This document shows, in pieces, positions 51,527 to 59,011 of a DNA stretch of 60,805 nt; position 1 is the first letter of the stretch; every line of letters begins with the position of its first letter. The notes beneath the pieces were generated by a model. It did not search any database. It was given only the letters and a program-made list of their open reading frames with translations, and had not been told where the DNA came from. This DNA comes from Allobosea thiooxidans (lineage in GTDB: Bacteria; Pseudomonadota; Alphaproteobacteria; Rhizobiales; Beijerinckiaceae). The position numbers and the translations under genes were made by a program. The stretch lies in NCBI RefSeq assembly GCF_900168195.1, contig NZ_FUYX01000021.1, positions 1 through 60,805 of the forward strand, read 5' to 3'.

Positions 51527-52447
51527 GTGACGCGCCATTTCCTCGATCTCTCCGATTTCTCCGGCAACGAGCTGCGCGCCATCCTGCGCGCCGGCGAGGA
51601 GATGAAATCGCGACGTCGCACGCCCGCCGCCGCCGGGGACCGCCTGCTCGAGGGCAAGGTCATCGCCATGATCTTCGAGCAGCCTTCCCTGCGCACGCGC
51701 GTCTCCTTCGACGTCGGCATCCGTGAGCTCGGTGGCTCGCCGATGATGGTCGCAGGCCATGAGATCGAGCTCGGTGAGCGCGAGACCATCGCCGATACGG
51801 CGCGCGTGCTCTCGCGCTATGTCGACGCGATCATGATCCGCATCCTCGACCACGATTCGCTGGTCGAAATGGCGAAATACGCCACCGTGCCGGTGATAAA
51901 CGGGCTGACCAAGCGCCAGCATCCCTGCCAGGTCATGGCCGACGTCATGACCTTCGAGGAGCGCAAGGGCTCGATCGAGGGCAAGCGTATCGCCTGGACC
52001 GGTGACACCAACAACGTGCTGACCTCCTGGGTCCATGCCGCCGGCCGGCTCGATTTCGAGCTCACCGTCGCGACGCCCGAGGAGCTCGCGCCCCCGCCGG
52101 CCCTGATCGCCTGGGCGAAGAAGCAGGGCGCCAGGATCAAGCTGACCAACCGGCCCGAGGAGGCGGTCGAGGGCGCCGATTGCGTCATCACCGATTGCTG
52201 GGTCTCGATGGGCGACGAGGAAGGCACGCGCCACAACCTGCTGCGGCCCTATCAGGTCGATGACCGGCTGATGGAGCGCGCCGAGAAGGACGCCATCTTC
52301 ATGCACTGCCTGCCGGCGTCGCGCGGGGAAGAGGTGACGGACAAGATCATGGACGGTCCGCAATCGGCAGTGTTCGACGAGGCCGAGAACCGGCTGCACG
52401 CCCAGAAGGGCATCCTGGCCTGGTGCTTCGGCGGAGTGGCGGCCTGA
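51527..52447 (+). CDS. argF: Ornithine carbamoyltransferase
   Basis: Forms citrulline from ornithine and carbamoyl phosphate. The 306-residue protein has the carbamoyl-phosphate loop at 54-58 (SLRTR, in place of the more common STRTR), HPCQVMADVMTF and the ornithine-side HCLP at 260-263. The start is GTG 51527, supported by the family N-terminus MTRHFLDLSDF. The stop overlaps the hslO ATG by one base. Confidence 0.96.
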   Translation: MTRHFLDLSDFSGNELRAILRAGEEMKSRRRTPAAAGDRLLEGKVIAMIFEQPSLRTRVSFDVGIRELGGSPMMVAGHEIELGERETIADTARVLSRYVDAIMIRILDHDSLVEMAKYATVPVINGLTKRQHPCQVMADVMTFEERKGSIEGKRIAWTGDTNNVLTSWVHAAGRLDFELTVATPEELAPPPALIAWAKKQGARIKLTNRPEEAVEGADCVITDCWVSMGDEEGTRHNLLRPYQVDDRLMERAEKDAIFMHCLPASRGEEVTDKIMDGPQSAVFDEAENRLHAQKGILAWCFGGVAA

Positions 52448-53451
52448 TGGCCGCCGACGACGCAGCTGTTGTCGCTGGGCTCGACGATCGGGTCGTTCCC
52501 TTCGCCGTGCCCGATCTCGATGTGCGCGGCCGCGTCGTGCGGCTGGGCGCCTCGATCGACACGATCCTCGACCGGCACGGCTATCCCGCGCCGGTCTCCC
52601 GCGTCCTGGGCGAGGCGGCGGCGCTGACCGTGCTGCTCGGCACGGCTCTGAAGTTCGACGGCCGCTTCCAGCTCCAGACCAAGAGCGATGGCGCCATCCC
52701 GATGATGGTGGTCGACTTCAACGCGCCCGATAATTTCCGCGCCGTCGCCCATATCGACGAGGCGAAGCTCGCCCAGGCCATCGCGCTCGACCAGCTCTCG
52801 ACCGGTCAGCTGCTCGGCACCGGCCATCTCGCCATGACCGTCGACCAGGGCACGACGACGACGCGCTATCAGGGCATCGTCGCCTTGAAGGGCCAGAGCC
52901 TCGAAGAGGCGGCGCATCAGTATTTCCGGCAATCGGAGCAGATCCCGACCCGGGTGCGGCTCGGCGTCGGCACGGTGACGACCGGCGGCCGGCCGCAATG
53001 GCGCGCCGGCGGCATCCTCGTCCAGTTCATGCCGCATTCGCCCGATCGCCTGCGCGCCGCCGACATCCATCCCGGCGATGCGCCCGAGGGGCACCAGATC
53101 CTCACCGGCAACGACCCTGACGGCATCAGCGACGATGCCTGGATGGAGGCGCGCTCGCTGGTCGAGACGGTGGAGGATCACGAGCTGCTCGATCCGATGC
53201 TGGAAAGCGAGCGCCTGCTCTACCGCCTGTTTCACGAGCGCGGCGCCCGCGTCTTCGAGCCGGTTCTGGTGCATGAGGCCTGCCGCTGCTCGCGCGAGCG
53301 CGTGCTGAGCATGCTGCGCGGCTTCGCGCCGGAGGACCGCAAGGCGATGATCGCCGATGACGGCCGGCTCGGCGTCACCTGCGAATTCTGCTCGCGGCGC
53401 TATTCCTTCGATCCGGCCGAGGTCGAGGACGGGCAGGCGGCAGGGTCGTAG
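52447..53451 (+). CDS. hslO: Redox-regulated chaperone Hsp33
   Basis: Holdase activated by oxidation and unfolding in the cytoplasm. The 334-residue protein keeps the four zinc cysteines: CxC at C279 and C281 and CxxC at C312 and C315 near the C-terminus. The N-terminal domain (about 30-200) has the ALTVLLGTALKFDGRFQLQ block. ATG 52447 overlaps the argF stop (TGATG); an upstream in-frame start at 52423 would lie inside argF. Followed by a REP-like repeat pair. Confidence 0.95.
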   Translation: MAADDAAVVAGLDDRVVPFAVPDLDVRGRVVRLGASIDTILDRHGYPAPVSRVLGEAAALTVLLGTALKFDGRFQLQTKSDGAIPMMVVDFNAPDNFRAVAHIDEAKLAQAIALDQLSTGQLLGTGHLAMTVDQGTTTTRYQGIVALKGQSLEEAAHQYFRQSEQIPTRVRLGVGTVTTGGRPQWRAGGILVQFMPHSPDRLRAADIHPGDAPEGHQILTGNDPDGISDDAWMEARSLVETVEDHELLDPMLESERLLYRLFHERGARVFEPVLVHEACRCSRERVLSMLRGFAPEDRKAMIADDGRLGVTCEFCSRRYSFDPAEVEDGQAAGS

Positions 53452-53519
53452 GCCTTCCGCCCGTCATTCTCGGGCGTTGCGCGCCCAAGCCAAAGGTCTC
53501 CAGGCACGGTGCTTGCGTC

Positions 53520-53604
53520 ATGGTCGGGCTTGTCCCGACCATTCGCGTCTTTGCTGGCCGAAGGCTGTGTTCAGGTCGTGGATGCTCGCCACAAGGGCGA
53601 GCAT
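53520..53604. repeat. REP-like palindromes between hslO and argE
   Basis: Unit 1: ATGGTCGGG / CCCGACCAT (53520-53528, 53534-53542), loop CTTGT. Unit 2: ATGCTCGCC / GGCGAGCAT (53582-53590, 53596-53604), loop ACAAG. A third half-unit beginning GTCATTCTCGGGCG lies at 53463, as in the aapM copy. The element fills most of the 188-bp convergent gap. Confidence 0.7.
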
Positions 53605-53639
53605 GACGAGCGGTGCCGGCGTGGGTCCCGCCGGTCGGC

Positions 53640-54815
53640 TCAGCTCCGGCACTCCGCCATCAGCTTGCGCATGAAGGCCTCGCCGGCCTGGAGCTGCTCC
53701 AGCGTGATGTATTCGTCCGGCTGGTGCGCCTGGTCGATCGAGCCGGGCCCGCAGACCACGGTCGGCAGCCCGGCGAGCTGGAAATGCCCGGCCTCGGTGG
53801 CATAGGCGACTGCGATGGTGTGGTTGCGACCCGACAGGCGCATGGCGAGCCGCTCCGCCTCCGAGCCGGGCTCGGGCGCCAGGCCCGGCACGTCCGAAGT
53901 CATCTGCGTCTCGATCGCCGCGCTCGGTGCGGTCCCGCGCATCCGCGCCAGCACCTTGTCCGAGATCGCCGCGAAGCGGGCCGGCCCGGCCTCGGGATCG
54001 GAGCTGGGCAGCGTCCGGATTTCCCAGAGGATCTCGCTGTGGTCGGCCAGGATGTTGCGGGCGATGCCGCCATGGAAGGAGCCGATATGGACGGTGTCGT
54101 AGGGTGGGTCGAAGCGCCCGCTCGCGTCCCGCCGCTGCTTCGCATCCTCGGCCATGTGGTCGAGCTCGGCGGCGAGCAGGGCGCCGGCATGGACGGCGCT
54201 GGCGCCGAGCTCCGGCTTGGAGGAATGCGCCGCGAAGCCCTTGATCACGGTCTGGAAGGTCCGGACGCCCTTATGCGCGTCGCAGATGTCGAGCGAGGTC
54301 GGCTCGCCGACGATGACGGCGCGCGGCCGCGGCAGCGTCTGGCCCATCGCCGCGATGCCGTCGATGACGCCGAGGCAGGTCACCTCCTCGTCATAGGACA
54401 GGAAGAGATGGATCGGCGTCTTCAGCGCGGCGGCGAGGAAATCCGGCACGAGCGCCAGCCCGAGCGCGAGGAAGGCCTTCATGTCGACGGCGCCGCGACC
54501 ATAGGCGCGGCCGTCCTCGACATGCAGCGTGAACGGATCGCGGCTCCAGGCCTGCCCCGTCACCGGCACCACGTCGGTGTGGCCGGAGAGCACGATGCCG
54601 CCCCGGTCCTGCGGACCGACGGTGGCGAAAAGCGCCGCCTTGTCGCCCGTCGCATTGGGGAAGCGCACGGAAGCCACGCCCCAGCCGGCGAGGTAATCCT
54701 CGACGAAGGCGATCAGCGGCAGGTTGGACTTGTCGCTGACCGTGTCGAATGCGACGAGGCGGGCAAGCATTTCGAGCGGCGTATAGCGCTGCCCGGCGGT
54801 CTGGTTGGCGGTCAA
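53640..54815 (-). CDS. argE: Acetylornithine deacetylase (ArgE/M20 family)
   Basis: Zn-dependent deacetylase giving ornithine from N-acetylornithine; 391 residues. Metal-site blocks are SGHTDVVPVTG (H), YGRGAVDMKAFLALGL (bridging D), SYDEEVTCLG (EE pair) and VVCGPGSIDQAHQPDEY near the C-terminus (H). The start appears to be TTG 54815, overlapping the apaG stop as TTGA, which supports coupling to apaG. It complements argD and argF next door. Specificity for acetylornithine within M20 is likely from context and length but not proven. Confidence 0.9.
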   Translation of the reverse strand: MTANQTAGQRYTPLEMLARLVAFDTVSDKSNLPLIAFVEDYLAGWGVASVRFPNATGDKAALFATVGPQDRGGIVLSGHTDVVPVTGQAWSRDPFTLHVEDGRAYGRGAVDMKAFLALGLALVPDFLAAALKTPIHLFLSYDEEVTCLGVIDGIAAMGQTLPRPRAVIVGEPTSLDICDAHKGVRTFQTVIKGFAAHSSKPELGASAVHAGALLAAELDHMAEDAKQRRDASGRFDPPYDTVHIGSFHGGIARNILADHSEILWEIRTLPSSDPEAGPARFAAISDKVLARMRGTAPSAAIETQMTSDVPGLAPEPGSEAERLAMRLSGRNHTIAVAYATEAGHFQLAGLPTVVCGPGSIDQAHQPDEYITLEQLQAGEAFMRKLMAECRS

Positions 54816-55204
54816 TGCAGAACCTTCTTCACATAGGGGGAATCGAGCGGGAAGAGCGGCACCTCGACGTCGAAGACCGTGCCGCTCTCGTCCTGCATGG
54901 CGTAGAAGCCGTGCATCGAGCCGTCCGGCGTCGTCAGCGGGCAGCCGGAGGTATAGTTGAAGCTCTCGCCCGGGCGCAGCACCGGCTGCTTGCCGACCAC
55001 GCCCTCGCCGCGAACCTCGTGGACCTCGCCGCGCCCGTCGGTGATGAACCAGTGGCGTGTCATCAATTGCACGGTCTGCCGCGAGAGATTGACGATCTCG
55101 ATCGCATAGGCCCAGAAATAGCGGCCCTGCGCATGCGAGGATTCCGCCTCCATGAAGGTCGGCGCCGCGGTCACGCGTACGCCATGCGTCTGTGCCTGGT
55201 ACAT
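54812..55204 (-). CDS. apaG: ApaG/CorD-family protein
   Basis: 130-residue single-domain beta-sandwich protein (DUF525/ApaG). Typical blocks: GRYFWAYAIEIVNLSRQTVQLMTRHW as a split pair of strands, VRGEGVVGKQPVLRPGESFNYTSGC, and GSMHGFYAM. Homologues affect cobalt/magnesium sensitivity and bind pyrophosphates; the precise role is unknown. ATG 55204 fits the family. Its TGA overlaps the argE TTG start. Confidence 0.95.
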   Translation of the reverse strand: MYQAQTHGVRVTAAPTFMEAESSHAQGRYFWAYAIEIVNLSRQTVQLMTRHWFITDGRGEVHEVRGEGVVGKQPVLRPGESFNYTSGCPLTTPDGSMHGFYAMQDESGTVFDVEVPLFPLDSPYVKKVLH

Positions 55205-55378
55205 CGCGAAGGCTCCGGCTGCAGCCCGAGGCGGCCTCGGCGCCGCCCTCGCTGTGTTATCGGCCTGCCTGCGGGAGCGTCAATGCCGCGGCTGCGGCGA
55301 CTCGGGCGTGGACAACCCCGCCGCGCGCTCCTGCGCCGGGGCTGACGCGCTTGGCCTTTCGGGGGAGCTTCGCTAGTT

Positions 55379-56494
55379 ATGGCCGATTATTCTCGCGGAG
55401 CGAGCATGCTGCCCTTCAAGTCCGGCATCCAGCCCGACAGCTCTATCCGCGCCTTCATCGAGCAGGGCGCGATCACGCTCGCGCGGCCGCCGGCCGAGGG
55501 GCAGATCCAGCCCGCGAGCCTCGATCTGCGCCTGGGCGAGCGGGCCTATCGCGTCCGCGCCAGCTTCCTGCCCGGGCCTGAGCGCAAGGTGCGCAGCCGG
55601 ATCGAGGATCTCTCGCTGCATGAGATCGACCTGACGCGCGGCGCGGTGCTGGAGACCGACTGCGTCTATATCGCCGAGCTGATGGAAGGCCTGCGGCTGC
55701 CCAAGGGCCTGCGTGCGGCCGCTAATCCGAAGAGCTCGACCGGCCGTCTCGACGTCTTCACCCGCGTCATCACCGATCGCGCGCGCGAGTTCGATCTGGT
55801 CGAGGATGGCTATGAGGGGCCGCTCTTCATCGAGATCTCGCCGCGCACCTTCCCGGTGCTGGTGCGCTCAGGCTCGCGTCTCTCGCAGATCCGCTTCCGC
55901 GCCGGCGAGACCCGCCTCGACGACCGGGCGCTCGAGGAGATTCATGTCCGCGAGACGCTGGTCAGCGCCGCCGAGCCCTCCTTCCAGGGTGGCGTCGCGG
56001 TCAGCGTCGATCTCTCCGGTTTCGACGGGCTGCTGGGCTATCGCGGCAAGCATCACACGGCGCTGATCGACGTCGACCGCGTCGGCGCCTATCGCGCCGC
56101 CGATTTCTGGGAACCGATCCCGGACGACGGCTCGCGCAGCATGATCCTCGACCCCGGCCAGTTCTATATCCTCGCCTCGAAGGAAGCCGTGCATGTCCCG
56201 CCGGACTATGCCGCGGAGATGACGCCCTTCGACGCGCTCGTCGGCGAGTTCCGCGTCCACTACGCCGGCTTCTTCGATCCCGGCTTCGGCCACAGCGCGG
56301 CCGGGGGCCAGGGCGCCCGCGCCGTGCTGGAGGTTCGCTCCCGCGACGTGCCCTTCATCATCGAGGATGGCCAGATCGTCGGCCGGCTCGTCTACGAGAC
56401 CATGGCCGCCCGCCCCGAGACGCTCTATGGTGCCGGCCTGAAATCGAACTATCAGGGCCAGGCGCTCAAGCTCTCCAAGCATTTCAAGGGCTGA
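55379..56494 (+). CDS. 2'-deoxycytidine 5'-triphosphate deaminase, double-length alphaproteobacterial form
   Basis: 371-residue protein with two dUTPase/Dcd-type jelly-roll halves. The N-terminal half (about 10-185) has QPASLDLRLG and the KSSTGRLDVFTRVITDRAREFDLVEDGYEGPLF region (given in parts), while the second half (about 200-365) has GQFYILASKEAVHVPPDYAAEM and GHSAAGGQGARAVLEV. Ordinary Dcd is about 190 residues and works as a trimer; the duplication is known in this class. ATG 55379 is used; ATG 55406 is also possible. It diverges from apaG across 174 bp. Confidence 0.88.
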   Translation: MADYSRGASMLPFKSGIQPDSSIRAFIEQGAITLARPPAEGQIQPASLDLRLGERAYRVRASFLPGPERKVRSRIEDLSLHEIDLTRGAVLETDCVYIAELMEGLRLPKGLRAAANPKSSTGRLDVFTRVITDRAREFDLVEDGYEGPLFIEISPRTFPVLVRSGSRLSQIRFRAGETRLDDRALEEIHVRETLVSAAEPSFQGGVAVSVDLSGFDGLLGYRGKHHTALIDVDRVGAYRAADFWEPIPDDGSRSMILDPGQFYILASKEAVHVPPDYAAEMTPFDALVGEFRVHYAGFFDPGFGHSAAGGQGARAVLEVRSRDVPFIIEDGQIVGRLVYETMAARPETLYGAGLKSNYQGQALKLSKHFKG

Positions 56495-56608
56495 ACCGGC
56501 CGCTGCGGACAGGGGCGCGGGGCGGCGATATTCCCGGATGACACCGGCATTGGGACCCGCTATGAACGCGGGACCTGCCACGCGTTGCTTCGCCAGCGTG
56601 AACGGCAT

Positions 56609-56683
56609 GCGGGCGTAGTTCAGTGGTAGAACGTCAGCTTCCCAAGCTGAATGTCGTCGGTTCGATCCCGATCGCCCGCTCCA
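56609..56683 (+). tRNA. tRNA-Gly (anticodon CCC)
   Basis: Complete cloverleaf of 75 nt with encoded CCA (56681-56683): acceptor stem GCGGGCG / CGCCCGC, D-arm, anticodon stem TCAGC / GCTGA with loop TTCCCAA giving CCC, T-arm with loop TTCGATC, discriminator base T. It decodes GGG. It marks the left border of the accessory stretch. Confidence 0.96.
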
Positions 56684-56757
56684 TCATTTCAATGAGTTAG
56701 ATAGGTTTCTCGGAAATTACACTTAGCAGAAGCTACGTGGGAGCAACGAGCGGGAGA

Positions 56758-57042
56758 TTAGCTCTCTTCCGTTTTTGAGGATGCCGCCGACGCTTCCCTA
56801 ACTTCGGGCGGACTCGATTCGTCCGCTGAAACGACCTCGTCAGCAATCAGATCAGCCACCCGCACTCCGATGGCATTGGCGAGCTCATAGAGCGAGATGA
56901 TCGTCGGGTTTCGGCGTCCGCGCTCAAGGCTGCTGATGTACCATTGGCTGAAGCCCGAGCGCTCCTCGACCTGCTCTTGAGTCAGGCCGCGCTCTTTCCG
57001 CAAACGCGCGAAATTTTCCCCGACCAGCTTGCGCATATCCAT
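56758..57042 (-). CDS. Small XRE-family transcriptional regulator
   Basis: 94-residue protein with an HTH_3 domain at residues 5-60 (ENFARLRKERGLTQEQVEER, SGFSQWYISSLERGRRNPT) and a short acidic/serine-rich tail. It resembles phage- or island-type repressors. The promoter region carries a palindrome (57075-57096) and is shared with the divergent lipoprotein gene, so autoregulation is likely. A decayed second copy of its 5' half is at 58342-58444. A start at the second Met (residue 3) is equally possible. Confidence 0.88.
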   Translation of the reverse strand: MDMRKLVGENFARLRKERGLTQEQVEERSGFSQWYISSLERGRRNPTIISLYELANAIGVRVADLIADEVVSADESSPPEVREASAASSKTEES

Positions 57043-57074
57043 GCGCTCAGAGCTGGCAATTTCTGGCGAGCTCG

Positions 57075-57096
57075 ATTACCAACTATAATTGGTAAT
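57075..57096. promoter_or_regulatory. Palindromic operator overlapping a TATAAT box (copy 1)
   Basis: Arms ATTACCAA (57075-57082) and TTGGTAAT (57089-57096), spacer CTATAA. A perfect plus-strand -10 (TATAAT 57084-57089) lies inside; a weak -35 (TTCTGG) is 17 bp upstream. On the minus strand TATAGT (57082-57087) could serve the XRE gene. A bound repressor would close both promoters. Confidence 0.7.
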
Positions 57097-57125
57097 GTCG
57101 GGTGAGCTTAGCGATCGCGGCAGGC

Positions 57126-57179
57126 CGGGTGAGACGGAAGCCCAAGCTGATGCTGGGAAGATCTGCTCACCCGCTTGGG
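57126..57179 (+). promoter_or_regulatory. Interleaved inverted repeats in the leader of the PEBP-like lipoprotein gene
   Basis: CGGGTGAG (57126-57133; also at 57099-57106) can pair with CTCACCCG (57166-57173). CCCAAG (57141-57146) can pair with CTTGGG (57174-57179) next to the ribosome binding site, or locally with GCTGGG (57152-57157). The arms are in pseudoknot order. Function not shown. Confidence 0.45.
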
Positions 57180-57190
57180 ACTGGGGGAAC

Positions 57191-57604
57191 ATGATGAAGT
57201 TCGCGGGGAATGCCGTTTGGATCGTGCTCGGAGGGCTCGGGCTTGCGGCCTGCAATTCGACGGGATCTTCAGTTCCACCACCGGGAGCACCGGAGATGCA
57301 GGTGGCTTTCCGTTGGTGCAGCGGCTCTCCGGAGTTTGCCATCGGCAGCATTCCGGCCGGCACCAAGTCGCTGGACCTTCGCATGGTCGACCATCAGGCT
57401 CCGGCCTATCGGCACGGTGGCGGCACCGTTCCCCACGACGGGAAAAACTCCGCGAAGATTCCCTGTGGGGCACTTGGCGGCACCTATGTCGGCCCGAGCC
57501 CGCCGCCGCCGCAAATCCACGATTACGAATGGACCGTCACCGCGCACGATGCCAGCGGCAAAGCCCTCGCCGTTGGCCATGCGACGAGGAAATTCCCCGA
57601 GTAA
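57191..57604 (+). CDS. PEBP-like (YbhB/YbcL family) lipoprotein
   Basis: 137-residue exported protein. The signal peptide ends in a lipobox LAAC with C21 as lipidation site. The mature part resembles phosphatidylethanolamine-binding-protein folds: FAIGSIPAGTKSLDLRMVDHQAP, then YVGPSPPPPQIHDYEWTVTAHDA, matching the P-gT-sL ... D ... PPP-x-H-Y-x-V-A pattern. The first 15 residues look like the start of the YccF gene at 59012. ATG 57191 or 57194, with GGGGGA upstream, is chosen over the in-frame 57089, which lies in the operator. Cell role unknown. Confidence 0.75.
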   Translation: MMKFAGNAVWIVLGGLGLAACNSTGSSVPPPGAPEMQVAFRWCSGSPEFAIGSIPAGTKSLDLRMVDHQAPAYRHGGGTVPHDGKNSAKIPCGALGGTYVGPSPPPPQIHDYEWTVTAHDASGKALAVGHATRKFPE

Positions 57605-57760
57605 GGATCAAATATCCCAATAGCGCTGCCGGCGGATTTTCAACGGATTCCCGCCAGCAACACCTTCCCGACGATGACGTTAGGAAACGGCGCAGAGCCT
57701 GCGGCCGGCTGGTCGAGCACGCGCGGCAAAGCCAGATGAGACGTAAGCGGCTTGAGAATT

Positions 57761-58261
57761 ATGGCCTTACAGCAATCAAGGGTCTGCGGCACGTGCACGC
57801 TGTGCTGCAAGGTCTATAATGTCCCTGAAATCGATAAGAAAATGGGCTCGTGGTGCAAATTCTGCGTGCCAGGCAAAGGTTGTGGCAGCTACGAGACTCG
57901 ACCAAATACGTGTCGAACGTTCAATTGCCTTTGGATCCTCACCGATTTCCTCGGTCCGGAGTGGAAACCAGAGCGCTCAAAGTTCGTTATGTCGATCAAT
58001 CCCCAAACCAACTTCCTGATGGTGCAGGTTGATCCGGGCGCGCCTCGTTCATGGCGTGCGGAGCCGTACTACAGTCAGATCAGGAACTGGGCGATTGCGG
58101 AGGACCAAACCGGTCGACGCGTCGTGGTCTTCGTCAACGATAGAGCAACGGTCGTGCTGCCCGATGGCGAACACGATGTTGGAGTCATAGCACCTGGAGA
58201 GAGGCTCCACATCCAGCGGCCGAGTTTGCCCAATGGCAGATTCAGAGTGACCAAGACTTGA
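57761..58261 (+). CDS. Cysteine-rich YkgJ-like (putative Zn/Fe-chelating) protein
   Basis: 166-residue protein whose first 56 residues hold eight cysteines: C9, C12, C15, C16, C32, C35, C41 and C51, followed by C56. The CxxCxxCC start and the later RPNTCRTFNC match the YkgJ/CxxCxxCC metal-binding family. The remaining 110 residues are not recognised (NPQTNFLMVQVDPG; RVVVFVNDRATVVLPDGEH). No signal peptide. ATG 57761 is chosen; TTG 57752 is in frame. It lies alone in the accessory stretch, 156 bp after the lipoprotein gene. Confidence 0.7.
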   Translation: MALQQSRVCGTCTLCCKVYNVPEIDKKMGSWCKFCVPGKGCGSYETRPNTCRTFNCLWILTDFLGPEWKPERSKFVMSINPQTNFLMVQVDPGAPRSWRAEPYYSQIRNWAIAEDQTGRRVVVFVNDRATVVLPDGEHDVGVIAPGERLHIQRPSLPNGRFRVTKT

Positions 58262-58341
58262 AGCAGGCAGTTGATGCGTGCCGTTAGGAGCCTGCCATCA
58301 GTCCGGGTTTTTGCGAGCTTGGAGCCGGATAATCGACCGAG

Positions 58342-58444
58342 TTGGTGATGTGCCACTGGCTCAAATCCCAGCGCTCTTCCGGCTGCTCGTGAGACAGGCC
58401 GCGCTCTGCAATCGCGCATCTCCGGCCAGCTTGCGCATGTCCAC
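58342..58444 (-). pseudogene. Decayed copy of the 5' half of the XRE regulator gene
   Basis: On the minus strand the sequence from GTG 58444 reads MDMRKL-like (VDMRKLAGD), then a small deletion shifts frame; after it RGLSHEQPEERWDLSQWHI aligns with RGLTQEQVEERSGFSQWYI of the intact gene. Twenty bases just upstream of the start are identical in both copies (57044-57063 and 58446-58465). Similarity stops near 58346. It is a partial duplication, no longer coding. Confidence 0.85.
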
Positions 58445-58476
58445 ACGCTCAGAGCTGGCAATTTCCGATGGGGCCG

Positions 58477-58498
58477 ATTACCACTTATAGTTGGTATT
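58477..58498. promoter_or_regulatory. Second copy of the XRE-type operator
   Basis: ATTACCA (58477-58483) and TTGGTATT (58491-58498 region) repeat the palindrome of 57075 with small changes; a TATAGT -10 (58486-58491) lies inside, 17 bp after TTCCGA. It is placed to drive the exported-protein gene at 58522. Confidence 0.6.
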
Positions 58499-58521
58499 AG
58501 AATGCCGAGTGGAGAAGGGCC

Positions 58522-58944
58522 ATGCTGATTGCTGAGATTGAAGGGAAACGCGTGGCAAGAACCCTCTTCATCATGCCTTTCGTTGCGTTGGCCCTCTCAA
58601 CGCGGACCCATGCGGGAGATCGGCTCTTTGGCTCTACAGGCCGCGACGGCTTCAGCTACTACGAGTCGTCTGTCTCGAAGTTCACTCGAAATGGCGAAGT
58701 GTTCTTCGGTGTAACTGGCTATGCGATCCAGTCCGGCCACAACGATAAGATTGAGTTCAAGGCGCTGTTCAACTGCGGAAATCGGTCGCGGATCGCTAGA
58801 AAGCAGTTCTATGATCGGAATTATTGGGAAATTTCTGACCGAGTAAAATACGTCCATCGCCCCGAAGGAATTTGGTATTCTCTGCAGTCGCACCACTGTC
58901 CGAACAATCATTTTATGCTTGATGCAACCGAACTTTGGAAATGA
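58522..58944 (+). CDS. Exported protein of unknown function
   Basis: 140 residues with a signal peptide (hydrophobic FIMPFVALALS, cleavage near THA at residue 31). The mature part of about 110 residues has SYYESSVSKFTRNGEVFFGVTGY, two cysteines (FNCGNRS and HHCPNN) that could form a disulfide, and ends ATELWK. The layout is loosely like surface-adhesin-protein-E type small proteins, but I do not recognise it firmly. ATG 58522 has GAGAAGGG upstream; GTG 58552 is an alternative with its own GAAGGGA. Base composition is visibly more AT-rich than the core genes. Confidence 0.6.
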   Translation: MLIAEIEGKRVARTLFIMPFVALALSTRTHAGDRLFGSTGRDGFSYYESSVSKFTRNGEVFFGVTGYAIQSGHNDKIEFKALFNCGNRSRIARKQFYDRNYWEISDRVKYVHRPEGIWYSLQSHHCPNNHFMLDATELWK

Positions 58945-59011
58945 AATCGGAATCGCCTAAGCTCTTGAGCGGATAACGTTTCGGTTCGGATTTTGCGCTG
59001 GGGGGCGTTTC

